From CAVWXT01 sp963759115 (GTDB lineage: Bacteria; Planctomycetota; Planctomycetia; Pirellulales; Thermoguttaceae), in contig CAVWXT010000006.1 in assembly GCA_963759115.1 (NCBI GenBank), positions 1,178,001-1,242,000 of the forward strand: a stretch of 64,000 nt of DNA, in the 5' to 3' direction. The notes below the pieces were generated by a model. It was not told the origin of the DNA, did not search any database, and saw nothing but the letters and a program-made list of their open reading frames with translations. Shown here in pieces: positions 26,902 to 36,989 of this stretch. The translations under genes and the position numbers were made by a program. Position 1 is the first letter of the stretch, and each line of letters begins with the position of its first letter.

Positions 26902-29532
26902 TCAGCGCGTGGCAGGGGCACCGGACGCAGGTTCCAGGATGGCGCCGCAGAGCAGCGCGGTCCCGAAGGTCGGCGTAATCCCCACCCGCAGCATGCCTTG
27001 CGTGACTTCGAGAGTGCGGCTAATCCGCACAGGCTGCGTGCCGCCGCTGGGGATTTTCAGCTTTTCGGTCGCCTGCAGAAGCGTGGGAGAACCGCGCAGG
27101 GTAATATCGGCGAACACCGGCTGAGGGGCAAAAATCAGGTGGACAGTATAGGTGCCGGGAGCCAGATTGTCGCCCATGATGGGACCAAGCCGAAAGGACA
27201 ATCCACGCTCGATCTTCACCCCCGAACTGCCGACCCCATCGGTTGGCGCGTTGGCGGTTTCCACGAACACCGGCATGCCCGTCTCCTTCTGACCCAAACC
27301 CTTCCATATATGTCGCTCGTGGTCAAAATAGAAGGTGCTCACGCCGCTATCCATCGCCAACGGGTCGTGGAAAGTCGGCTCGAACCTGAGCCGGATTGGT
27401 TCCAGGCCCTCCGCCTGCCTCTCGCTCGCGATGTACGGCAGCCAGCGCAGGTTCATCGAGACGATGATGCCTTGCTCTCCCTTGGTGATGCCGCCCAGCG
27501 AGGATAACTGGGCGAACTGCTGGATGACGGCTTCCGGCTTGCTCCCGGCGAGTGCCTGTCGGGCTTTGTCCAAATGGCCTTCTTCCCGCATGGCTTGGGC
27601 CTCCTCGTAGGCCGTCTGCGACTCGAAGAAGGCGATAACGAATCGCTCGAGATCGCCATAGTATTTGAGCCGCTGCCTTCCCGCCTCCGCCAGTTGCCCC
27701 TGGTCGATCTTGGCCAGCAGGTCAAGTCGCTCATAGCATTTGGCCACCACACCTGCGGGGTCCCTGAGGAGCCCACTGACGAAGCGATCGCTGGTCTCCC
27801 CGAGCAAACCGCGGCGCCTCCGTCACCCATTTGAGCAGATACTCGCCGCCGGTCTCCGCTGCCGACTCGCCAAAACTGTGGGCGGCCATTTCGCGGCAGG
27901 TCGTAGCGAGCGGCTGGTCTGCGGTCTTTTCCCAAAGTTGCGCCTCCAGGCTCTTGAAGTAGAGATCCATCGGGCGCGTATTCCAATGGATGATGCTCGC
28001 GCCGGTGCAGTTTCCGGTTCGCAGGAAGGACGACAAGTTGGCGTAGGGCGTGTACGGCCTGACCAGGTACCCGCGGCCGTCGTGGTTGGCCCAAAACACC
28101 GGGTACAGTTTCCGATGCGCGCGATAGCGCTGGAGGAGCTCGCGCACTCCCGCGGCTTCGATGGTCTCCGCCTGGTCCATGACAACCAATTCCGTCTCGG
28201 GCGGGAAGAAGCAATCGGCTGCCGGGATAAAATCATACCAAAAGGCGGATCCCGCCAATCTCACGTCCGCGCGGCCCAGTTCGTGAAGCACGCGGTCGAA
28301 CGCCGCGATCATCCTGGACAGGACGAATAGCGGGACTGCCATCTTATCCTTTCGGAGATCAGGATTTTTCTCCAGTGCGGCGGCGAACTGCGCTTTCCAA
28401 GACTCCGGAAAATTCTCTACCTTGATGTCACGCCAGGGCATATCTTCGAAACGAAAGAACAACACCAAACGGTCGATCTGGGGATACAACCCCAGCAATG
28501 CCGAAACCTCGGCGCGGTAATACTCGTAGCCATCGGGCGTGTCGGGATTGGCGAGTTGAAAGGCGCTGCTCCCCAGTCGGCGCCGGCCGGCAGTTGGCGA
28601 ATGAGTTCCTGGGGGTTGGACTCCGGGGTTTCGACGTCCAGGACGAACGAGACGTGGTGCCCGCGGCTGTGCGCCAATCGGAAGACTTGCTGCATCAGGC
28701 CGATGGCGGCCTCGGTGCGTTTTTCGTCGGGAACCTGGGCAATACTGGCGCCGAACACGGGGCCCGTGAACCCCTCGCCACCGAATAACCGGCGCACGTC
28801 GTTGACGTGCTGGGTACCCCATTCGCGACCCTTGGCGGTCGAAGTGAAATAGCCGACGGGCTTGGTCCGCCCGCGAAAGTTGAAGGTGAAAATCGGACTG
28901 TTTCCATAGCAATGCACCATTACCGTGTTGTAACGCATCCGCCCGATTTGGGTCAGCCAGCGTTGCCAGTCGGGCAAGTCCCATGCAGAGGAACCGCTGA
29001 GGAAGTTGTGCCAGGGAAAGACGGCCCGGTCGGGAAAGAGGGGCGCGTCGGACAGCTTCCAGTCCGTGAACCGCAACGGGCCTGGCCGCGGCGGAGGTTC
29101 CGTGTTGTACGACATGTAGAAGCCATAGCCGAGCTTTTCGAGCAATCCATAGACACCATAGAGAACACCGCGCGGGTCGGCGCCGGCGACAACCCCGATC
29201 TCGGCGTCACCCTCCTTGGCGGTGGAGACCACAAAGCTCTCCGGTTTCGCCAGGCTGGCCGCCTGCACATATCGCGCGAGCCGGGGTTGCGACTGGACTG
29301 TGCCCAACAAAATTTGCGCGATCCCGCCGGGCGCGGAAGTCGCCACAGAGAAGTGTTCGTCCGGGTACAGGCGCTGAAGGTGGGTCATCAGTTCTTCAGC
29401 GGCGAACTTTTCCGCGTCGCTCGCGCCGGCGCCGATGATGATCGGGATCTGTGGCTCCATCGCGGCGGCGTAGCTGCTCGCCAAGAAAAGAAACGCTGCC
29501 CAAGCAACTGTTCGAACGGCAAGATGTTTCAT
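26902..29532 (-). CDS. Secreted glycosidase-like protein with alpha-glucuronidase-type N-domain, frameshifted
   Basis: The gene starts at ATG 29532 with a signal peptide (MKHLAVRTVAWAAFLFLASS). The N-domain (IPIIIGAGASDAEKFAAEEL, SFVVSTAKEGDAEIGVVAGA, GVLYGVYGLLEKLGYGFYM) is of the GH67/GH20b kind that precedes catalytic barrels. A TIM-barrel-like part follows (RYNTVMVHCYGNSPIF, GHHVSFVLDVETPESNP, LVLFFRFEDMPWRDIKV). The C-terminal half ends in beta-sandwich-like segments. Two single-base shifts near 28560 and 27815 split the frame into three parts that align end to end, giving about 870 residues. Substrate and catalytic residues cannot be named. Export suggests polysaccharide degradation, consistent with the neighbouring sulfatase remnant. 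Confidence 0.65.
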
Positions 29533-29914
29533 CTTCTGTCTCCCTTCATCGCAAACAATCGGCGCAGAAAGGTGGGGACAACCCCTCTCCTGGGCTGACC
29601 GGTTGTCGTGTCTCATGTAGTCAAAATACTCAGCCGACTCGCCACAGTCAACCAGCATTGAACTTATGGCGTCGAACGCTCGTTTCGGCCGATGGACCAC
29701 GCATGGCCGCCACCCAATGCTGGAGTTCATGGCCAGGTCGTCGTCCTTGATGGAAACTTGGTCCGCCGAGGGCACTACCACAACGGGCTTGGATGTGAGA
29801 AAATCCAATGTCCGTTGAAAAACAGTCTGCGAAACCATCTCGTGCCTCCGGGTCTGCGCAAAGGTACCAGCGCAAATCGAATTGGACCTGAGTGGCCTGA
29901 AGGCGTAGTACACC
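29533..29914. other. Intergenic region with possible transposase-like debris
   Basis: A minus-strand frame contains FLTSKPVVVVPSADQVS-like residues that may be transposase debris, but no ends, start or full domain are visible. I cannot support a gene. Confidence 0.25.
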
Positions 29915-30858
29915 ATGCCGCACATCTATCGCGTCGGCGCCCTGATCATTGTTGTCGCGCTGGGGACGTCCATTGTGTGCAGGCCGGGCCGCTCAGGGCA
30001 GCCGGACAAGGCCGATTCGGCGGCCCTAGCGCCGCCGCTGTACGCGTTTTGCGTCGAGGAGGGAGTGCCGGGCGTCAAGCCTCGCCCGATTGCCGAACAG
30101 GCAAAGCTCTTCCGCGAGTTGGGGTTCGACGGCGCCGCTTATCCGCTGTGGCTTGACGGCCAACTCAGCGGCAATCTCCAGATCCTCGACCAGGCCGGTC
30201 TACAACTCTCCATGGTCTTCATCCGCGTGAATCTGAAGAGCGCGGCGCAACCCTACGATTCGCGGGTTGCCGATGCCATGTCCCAACTCAAAGGCCGGGG
30301 TACGACCGTGTGCGTGCTGTTGGGAGGTTTCAAGCCGGGCGATCCCCAGAGTATGGAGCCGGCCGTCAAAGTCCTGCGCAAACTGGGTGATCTGGCGGCA
30401 CAGCACCAATTGCGGATTTCGATCTATCACCACCTGAGCACTTGGACGGAGAGCCTGCCGTTCGCGTTGGAGGTCGCCAAGAATACGGCACGCGCGAACG
30501 TTGGGGTGAATTTCAACCTCTGCCATTGGCTGAAGGTTGAAGGGGAAAAGGATTACCGGCCGCTGCTGCGCGAGATGCCGCCAAGATTTTTGCCGTGACG
30601 ATCAACGGCGCGAAGCTCGGCACGGATACGTGGACGGACGGGCTGATTCTGCCGTTGGACCAGGGGGATTTCGACAATCGCGCCTTGCTGGCCACGCTGC
30701 GTGAAGCGGGTTACCGCGGCCCGATCGGACTGATGTGCTTCGGTGTTCCCGGCGACCCCCGCGATTACCTCGCGCGATCGATGAAGACCTGGCGACAGCT
30801 CAATCAATCCCTATCCGGGGCCAGGCAGTTTCCAATTTTCCAAAATCACGGTCCCTGA
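29915..30858 (+). CDS. Secreted sugar-phosphate isomerase/epimerase-like TIM-barrel protein, frameshifted
   Basis: The protein starts MPHIYRVGALIIVVALGTSI (signal anchor). It contains the xylose-isomerase-like (AP endonuclease 2) barrel motifs KLFRELGFDGAAYPLWLDG, LRISIYHHLSTWTESLPFAL and VGVNFNLCHWLKVEGEKDY. A single-base shift near 30590 (ccgccaagattt) is needed to continue into AVTINGAKLGTDTWTDGLI and GLMCFGVPGDPRDYL. Length after joining is about 313 residues, normal for the family. Such exported proteins are abundant in planctomycetes and act on unknown sugars. The metal-ligand histidines of the family are partly visible (HH in the fifth strand). Confidence 0.7.
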
Positions 30859-31003
30859 GATCGTCTCTCGCTCGCGGATTCATCGTCTTGTCAACGAGCG
30901 GTCTCTTGGCCGTAGGCCAGGCCGGACACGGGTTCCGGCAGCGGGTGTCCTACGTCCAGCACGGTCGGCGTTCAAGATCGGGAATTGGGCCACCAACCGT
31001 TCG

Positions 31004-31648
31004 TCACGTGTGCGACCTTATGTTGCCGAACCATTGCTGCAAGATCGCCTTGAGTTTCCGAAAGGCCGGATCAGTACAGCGATTCACGCTTACCTGCTGG
31101 GAGAGTTGAAGGAATATTGCAGATGACCGCCCCTTGCGGGCGAGCCGTAAGGCGTGCTCCAACGCTTCCTTGGGGCGGTCCGGCTTCGCCTGGCCGCTTT
31201 TCAGGTACCCTTCAGCTTGCAACCATTCCGCCAAACGTGGAGTTCTGTCGGCCCAACCAAGGACAACATCGACCTGTGGCGAGTCGCTCCATACCCAGAC
31301 TTCGAGTTCAGGGTCGAGGACGATCACCGCAGCACGATCCCCCCAGCCGGACGATGACAATCGTTGCTCCAAACTGGTTTCGAGTTCCTCTCGCGGCAAC
31401 GCTTCCTGCCCGCAACCATCACGGTCAAACATTACAAGCGCGTGGCGGTACTGACGGTAGAATGGCCGAAGGAAGTCATGGCCCCGCAAGAAGCAGCCTG
31501 GATCCTTAGCGGGATGGATATGAATGTCCACTGCTATGTCGCGAAACCCTATTGCCTCGCCGCGCGTAAGTAATCCCTTGACCGCGAATTCCATTTGTCC
31601 GTCCGCGGCCAAAACCAGTAGATCCTTCTCTGGCGCAATGCTCGTCAT
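31004..31648 (-). CDS. Toprim-like (DUF4276-like) protein paired with an AAA ATPase
   Basis: This 214-residue protein overlaps the upstream ATPase stop by ATGA, so the two are translationally coupled. The N-terminal LLVLAADGQMEFAVKGLL carries an acidic residue in a position resembling the Toprim glutamate. RHALVMFDRDGCGQEAL resembles a DxD motif, and VIVLDPELEVWVWSD resembles the conserved block of DUF4276-like nucleases. It is probably a small Mg-dependent nuclease or effector. The family name is an inference from these motifs and from the usual ATPase partner. A role in phage defence is plausible but unproven. Confidence 0.55.
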   Translation of the reverse strand: MTSIAPEKDLLVLAADGQMEFAVKGLLTRGEAIGFRDIAVDIHIHPAKDPGCFLRGHDFLRPFYRQYRHALVMFDRDGCGQEALPREELETSLEQRLSSSGWGDRAAVIVLDPELEVWVWSDSPQVDVVLGWADRTPRLAEWLQAEGYLKSGQAKPDRPKEALEHALRLARKGRSSAIFLQLSQQVSVNRCTDPAFRKLKAILQQWFGNIRSHT

Positions 31649-32912
31649 CCGAGCACTCCTCCCGCGAAGAGAACGCCGAGGTTCTCTTCGCCCCGCCAGT
31701 CCCTGAGTTTTGGATGTTCATTGCCCGCGACAATGTCAGTCGCACCTTCCGCTGTCTTCGCGAAACAAAGCACGTTCTTCGGCTCGACAACGCTTAGGAT
31801 CACGGGGGAGTGCGTGGCCATTAGAATCTGAGCGTCATAGACGGACGACAACGACTGGTGCATGGTCTCGACCGCTCGCGGGTGAATTCCATTCTCCGGT
31901 TCTTCAATGAGGTAGATTCCGCGGAAATCCTGCAAGTAAGCGGGCAGCGTTAAAGCCAACAATCGCAATGTGCCGTCGGAAGCCATCCATGACGGCACCT
32001 CAAGGCCACCACGATAGACTAGCACCAAGTACCGGTGACGATCGTCGGCCCTGACCACCGTCCGCACGTCTTTCAGGTCCGGCAGAGCCGTTCGTACGTG
32101 TGCGACCCATTCGCGCAATCTTGCCGAGTTGGACTCCTCAAGCCCTGCAATCACCCAGGGAAGATTGGAACCGTCCGGCCTAAATCCACGTCCCTGCCCG
32201 GGGGGGCTCGCTTTTCGGATCAAGAGGCTATTGAGTACGATCCGCTCAACGCCTTTGCTGAGAAGTTGCTTGAACCAACTGCTTACAGGATATATGGACT
32301 CGTCATCCGGTAAGTTCCCCAGCGTTGATTTCCGCTGGCCGAGTTTAAACGATGGCGCCCATCGACCCTCTGTCGGATAAACCTCGGAATAGAAGTTGTC
32401 GTTGGCTCCCTTCGTGAAAAGCTTCTTGGACTTTCTGCCTTTCCTGTGGCCAACAATATAGGCAGGTGGACAGAAGGAACTCGGAAACAATCCTCGAAAC
32501 ACCCCTCTATGCGAGTTCGTCGGCGTCCACTTCGGCACAAGATATCCATGCTCCGCAGCAATGACAGTCTCCCCCGTGTTCGCGTCCGCAGCTATCTTGA
32601 TCTCGTAACGTATTGTCGTGAATTGCTGGAGCTCTGCGCCATCAACCGATGCCGATCTTTGGGAATCTCGGCTTCGATGGCCAATTCAAAACCGCTTTCT
32701 GTCCGTCCCCAAGTGAGGTCGCGAAAATCTTGGGTCCGCTCGCTTATTGCGTATTCCACCCCCTCAGAGACCAAATCGCTGAGAAATGCCACGACATCCA
32801 AGAACGTCGTCTTGCCGCTTGCGTTCGGACCAACGAGAACATGGAATGGCCCCATGGGCTGTTCAATGTGGCACAGACAACGGAAATTCAGGGCTTCAAT
32901 TAGGGAAATCAT
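31645..32912 (-). CDS. AAA/RecF-like ATPase, frameshifted
   Basis: The N-terminal part (ATG 32912) has the ABC/SMC-type Walker A in FHVLVGPNASGKTTFLD. After a single-base shift near 32590 the frame continues. Later motifs are IRKASPPGQGRG, YLVLVYRGGLEVPSWMASDG (signature region), FRGIYLIEEPENGIHPRAVE (Walker B, EEPENGIHP) and AQILMATHSPVILSVVEP (H-loop). This is the AAA_21/OLD-like arrangement. It couples by a 4-base ATGA overlap to the Toprim-like gene. Such ATPase-nuclease pairs often act in genome defence. It lies next to gyrB, 4 bases beyond its stop. Confidence 0.7.
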
Positions 32913-32915
32913 TGC

Positions 32916-35416
32916 TTATACATCCAAGTTCCTGGCTTCCATCGCGTGTTTCTCGATGAACTCGCGGCGGGGCTCGACCTTGTCGCCCATCAGGATGCGG
33001 AAGAGGTCGTCGGCGGCGCCGGCGTCGTCCATCTTCACTTGCAAGCAGCGTGCGGTTGGCCGGGTCGAGCGTGGTCTCGCGCAGTTCCTCGGCGTTCATT
33101 TCGCCCAGGCCCTTGAAGCGGGTGACTTGCAGGCCCTTTTCGCCGGCGGCGCGGATGGCCGCCAACAGGCCGCGGAGGTCCTCCAGGCCGGTGGTCAGCT
33201 CGCCGCGGCGGAGCCGGTAGCGGGGCTCCTCCACGCCGGTCCGCTCCTGCGGGATCAGGCTGTCGATCTCGAAGCCCATGCTCGCGCAGCGCGGCCAGTT
33301 GGTTGTTGATCGAGCGGACCTCGTGCAGTTCGACGATGTGCAGTTTGCTGCGGGGCTCGACGACTTCGCCCGTCTCGCCGTTGCCGTCGTCGGCCAGGTC
33401 GAGCTCCTCGCCGACCTCTTGCTCCTGGGCGGCCACGAACTCGTCGAGCTTTTCGCGGGTGGTGAACCAGTGCTCCTGCTGGCCGAGGAAGACGTGGTAG
33501 ATGGGCAGCCGGCCGGTGGCCGGGTCGCGGCGCATGGCGTGGGCGCGGAGGCTGATGCCGCGGCGCTCCAGGGCCAGCAGCGAATCCTCCAGCGCGGCCA
33601 GCGTGCGGCAGAGGCGCTCCATCTCCTTGCCCTTGATCGGTCCGCCCGTCGCCCGGCTCGAACACGGCGTCGGTCAGGCCGGCGTCGAGCAGTTGGGCCT
33701 TCATCTCCTCTTCGGTCTGCACGTAGTAGACTTCCTTCTTGTGCCGCACGCGGAACAGCGGCGGCTGGGCCACGTAGACGTAGCCGCCTTTCACCAGGTC
33801 GTACATCTGGCGGTAGAAGAACGTCAGCAGCAGCGTGCGGATGTGCGAGCCGTCGACGTCGGCGTCGGTCATGATGACGATCTTGCTGTAGCGGCGTTTG
33901 CTGAGGTCCATTTCGTCGCCGATGCCGGCGCCGATGGCGGAGATCATGCTGCGGACCTCTTCGTTGGCCAGCACCTTGTCGTCGCGCGACTTGTAGGCGT
34001 TGATGATCTTGCCGCGGAGCGGGAGGATGGCCTGGTACTCGCGGATGCGGCCGCCTTCGGCGCTGCCGCCGGCGGAATCGCCCTCGACGAGGTACAGCTC
34101 GCACATGTCGACCTCGCGGCTGGTGCAGTCGCGGAGTTTGCCGGGCAGGCCGCCGCCGCTCAGGGCGCCCTTGCGCTCGCGGACCAGTTGGCGGGCCTTG
34201 CGGGCGCTCTCGCGGGCCTCGGCCGCCAGCAGGCCCTTTTGCACGATGATCTTGGCCGTCTTGGGGTTCTCTTCGAGATACTTGGCCAGGTAGTCGCCCA
34301 CGGCCGAGTTGACGATGCCCTCGATCTCGCTGTTGCCCAGCTTGGTCTTGGTCTGGCCCTCGAACTGCGGCTCGGGCACGCGGAGCGAGATGACGGCGGT
34401 CAGGCCCTCGCGGCAGTCGTCGCCGCTGGGGGCGAGGTCCTTGTAGAGGTTCGCCTTCTTGCCGTAGGCGTTGATGGTGCGGGTGATGGCGGCGCGGAAG
34501 CCGGAGACGTGCGTGCCGCCCTCGGTCGTGGAGATGTTGTTGACGAAGGAGTGGACGTTTTCGGTGAACTCGCCGGAGTATTGCAGGGCCACTTCCAGGC
34601 CGACGCCGTCGTACTCGCCGGCGATGTAGATGATGTCTTCGTGGGCCGGCCTCGCTGGCGCGGTTGAGGTACTTCGACGAACTCCAGGATGCCCCGCTCG
34701 TAGTGGAACGTCTCGCCGTCGCCGGTGCGATGGTCGCGGAAGATGATCTTCACGCCGCGGTTGAGGAAGGCCAATTCCTGCAAGCGGCGGTAGAGGATGT
34801 TGTACTGGAAGTTGGTGTTGGGGAAGATCTGCGGGTCGGCCTTGAAGGTGGTCTTGGTGCCCACGCGGTCGCTGCGGCCGATGCGGCGGACTTCGGCCAC
34901 CGGCACGCCCCGCTCGTACTCCTGCTGATAGACGTGTCCCTGGCGGCGGACCTCGACCTCGCACCACTCGGAGAGGAAGTTGACCACGGTGACGCCCACG
35001 CCGTGCAGGCCGCCGGAGGTCTGGTAGGCCCCCTTCTTGAACTTGCCGCCGAACTTCAGCACGGTCATCACGCCCTGGAGCGTGGAGAAGCCCAGGTCGG
35101 GATGCTGTTCGACGGGGATGCCGCGGCCGTTGTCCTCGACGGTGACCGAGCCGTCGTTGTTGATGATGACCGAGATTTCGGTGGCGAAGCCGGCCATCGT
35201 CTCGTCGATCGAGTTGTCGACCACTTCGTAGACGAGGTGGTGCAGGCCGCGGGCCGTGGTGTCGGCAATGTACATGCTCGGCCGCTCGCGGACGTGCTCC
35301 AGGTCGCTGAGGTGCTGCAGGTCCTTGGCGGTGTAATCGGCCTCGCCCTCGGAGCGCTCGAGGCGATAGGTGTTCAGATCGGGGGACGGGGTTGGTTCTT
35401 TGGGATCGGTGGACAT
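32916..35416 (-). CDS. gyrB: DNA gyrase subunit B, several frameshifts
   Basis: The N-terminal GHKL ATPase domain has HLSDLEHVRERPSMYI, VDNSIDETMAGF, VEDNGRGIPVEQHPD and SGGLHGVGVTVVN. The transducer has GTKTTFKADPQIFPNTNF. The Toprim domain is complete with LYLVEGDSAGGSAEGGR, DADVDGSHIRTLLLTF and GYVYVAQPPLFRV. The C-terminus has RFKGLGEMNAEELRETTLDP and ends with EKHAMEARNLDV. At least four single-base shifts (near 34650, 33650, 33285 and 33045) break the frame. Because the gene is essential and every domain is preserved, these look like sequence errors. With GyrA the enzyme introduces negative supercoils using ATP. It is clustered with dnaA, dnaN and dciA. Confidence 0.93.
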
Positions 35417-35431
35417 GGCCTTTATCTTCTC

Positions 35432-35866
35432 TTATTGTGTCTTTTCTTTGATTCGTAGATCTCGCATTTTTCGTTTAAGGCGAAAAATGCCGGTGAGCAG
35501 GTCGTAGATTGCCCCGACGACACCAAATGCCAGGCAAGCACCTAAAACAATCAAATACGCGAGAAACGCGAGTCGAGGATTGTCCTTGTCGAAATATGTC
35601 ATAACGCCAATTGCGGCAATGGTAAGGCCAAAACAGATTCCGACGAAAAAGCTCCTTACGCCGATCACCCAAAGTCGGCGCCTCGCGGCGATCTTGGTTT
35701 CGGCATCGGAATCTGCGATGCGATTCAACGCATCCACCCGTTTCTCGCACGAGCCTTTGCACGCCAGTCCGTTGGGCAGTTCCGTCAGACAATCTCCACA
35801 AAGCCCCTTGCCGCACGACTTGCATAGACCAATGGCTGGTTTGTCCCTGTGATTGAAGCAGTTCAT
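35432..35866 (-). CDS. B-box-type zinc-finger membrane protein
   Basis: This 144-residue protein starts MNCFNHRDKPAIGLCKSCGK, with paired Cys/His residues (C3, H6, CKSCG, CGDC and C36/C40) that fit a B-box-like zinc site. Two membrane helices follow (about residues 68-88 and 97-120) and then a basic tail RLKRKMRDLRIKEK. It lies 15 bases upstream of gyrB on the same strand. The function is not known. Similar small zinc-finger membrane proteins are common in planctomycetes. There is no sign of truncation. Confidence 0.65.
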   Translation of the reverse strand: MNCFNHRDKPAIGLCKSCGKGLCGDCLTELPNGLACKGSCEKRVDALNRIADSDAETKIAARRRLWVIGVRSFFVGICFGLTIAAIGVMTYFDKDNPRLAFLAYLIVLGACLAFGVVGAIYDLLTGIFRLKRKMRDLRIKEKTQ

Positions 35867-35940
35867 CGGACCACCGTTTTTCGTTGTTCGACGGGCTGTT
35901 CAAGTCTTCCCTAAAAACGTCCGCTCGACGTATCTTTTCT

Positions 35941-36553
35941 CTAGCCCAGGCGTTTCACGCCTGGGGCGACGTTACGACAACCCCATTTTTCCTTCAGCCC
36001 CCTTCAGGGGGCGCGATCTGTGAATCGGCCTGATCTTGTTCGGTCCGCTCCAACAGGTCCGACAGTTTTCCCTGGCGATGGTGCGTCTCTTGGTTGTCGA
36101 TGTAGCGCGACACCTTCTCCAGTTCGTCCTTTCGGAGCGTCAAGACCCCATAGCCCTCTTGCCACTTTAACTTGAAACTGGGGCGGATTTCTTCATTGAC
36201 GCGATGGGCCGCTGCGCCTTTCACTTGGCCGACAAACTCACTGACTTTCAGCGTTGGCGGCAGACGAACCAGAAGATGCACGTGGTCGGGCATAGCGTTG
36301 TGGCGGATCGGCCAACCGCCACGTTGTTTCGCCTCGTGATTGACGATCTTCAGCAGTTCGGCCCGGTAGTCACGACCGATCAGGGCAATACGCGAATGAG
36401 TAGACCAAGCGAAATGGTAATACAGTTGGTGAAATGGGTGCCCCATCCCGTTAGCCCCCGACGAAACCATTTCGGCCCCTAAAGGGACCTGGAAGAAAAA
36501 AGACTACTATCATCGTCTTCTTTCCCACAGGCGTAAACGCCTGGGCTAGAGAA
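35941..36553 (-). mobile_element. IS200/RAYT-like element with flanking palindromes
   Basis: Short palindromes bound the transposase gene: ctagcccaggcgtttcacgc at the left, and aggcgtaaacgcctgggcta with a second cgtctgggctagag at the right. Palindromic rather than inverted-repeat ends are typical for Y1 transposases. The exact borders are approximate. Confidence 0.65.
35994..36446 (-). CDS. Y1 (HUH) transposase, IS200/REP-associated
   Basis: The likely start is ATG 36446 (MGHPFHQLYYHFAWSTHSR), after an upstream in-frame ATG at 36470. The protein has the HUH motif in PDHVHLLVRLPP and the catalytic tyrosine in KVSRYIDNQETHH, in the spacing of the Y1 family, at about 150 residues. Members cut and rejoin single-stranded DNA at hairpins. 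The neighbouring palindromes fit this. It interrupts the replication gene cluster between dciA and the zinc-finger gene. Confidence 0.8.
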   Translation of the reverse strand: MGHPFHQLYYHFAWSTHSRIALIGRDYRAELLKIVNHEAKQRGGWPIRHNAMPDHVHLLVRLPPTLKVSEFVGQVKGAAAHRVNEEIRPSFKLKWQEGYGVLTLRKDELEKVSRYIDNQETHHRQGKLSDLLERTEQDQADSQIAPPEGG

Positions 36554-36634
36554 AAATGGTGGCAGCAAACGTCTGGGCTAGAGAAAACAAATGCCTCGCT
36601 CTCCTAATCTTGTAGTCCCAACCACGCGTGCTTT

Positions 36635-36937
36635 CTATTCGATACTCCCCGTGCGGAAGCGCAGGTTCTTGATCCCTTCATCGGGCAACCGTTCGGCGAG
36701 GCTTTTCAGCAGCGCGAGCTTCTGAAAGCCCAACTCTTGCACCAAGGTCGAATTGGCCACGACGACCTCCAGCGTGCCGCGGCGGAGCGCGCCGACGCGG
36801 GTGTAGGCCGCGGCCAGCGGTCCGGCCGCTTCGCGCCACGCGGCCTCGTAGGCCGCCGCACTCTGCACTCGCGCATAGCCGCGCCGCGCCATCAACTCGG
36901 AAAGCACGTTGCCGATTGCTTGTGGGCCGCGGGCCAT
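36635..36937 (-). CDS. dciA: DciA-like (DUF721) replication protein
   Basis: From ATG 36937 (MARGPQAIGNVLSELMARRG) the 100-residue product follows the DUF721 pattern: AWREAAGPLAAAYTRVGALR, then RGTLEVVVANSTLVQELGF and a C-terminal ALLKSLAERLP. DciA loads the replicative helicase DnaB in bacteria lacking DnaC. Length and position near dnaA, dnaN and gyrB support the call. Confidence 0.8.
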   Translation of the reverse strand: MARGPQAIGNVLSELMARRGYARVQSAAAYEAAWREAAGPLAAAYTRVGALRRGTLEVVVANSTLVQELGFQKLALLKSLAERLPDEGIKNLRFRTGSIE

Positions 36938-36989
36938 TGTTATCCTTCCTCGTAGGTGCGTAAAACGCACCGCTTTGAGCCTTAGTCGC

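Noticed and set aside
32916..35416. gyrB as a pseudogene
   Set aside because: All domains and motifs remain intact between isolated one-base shifts, and the gene is essential, so sequence error is more likely.
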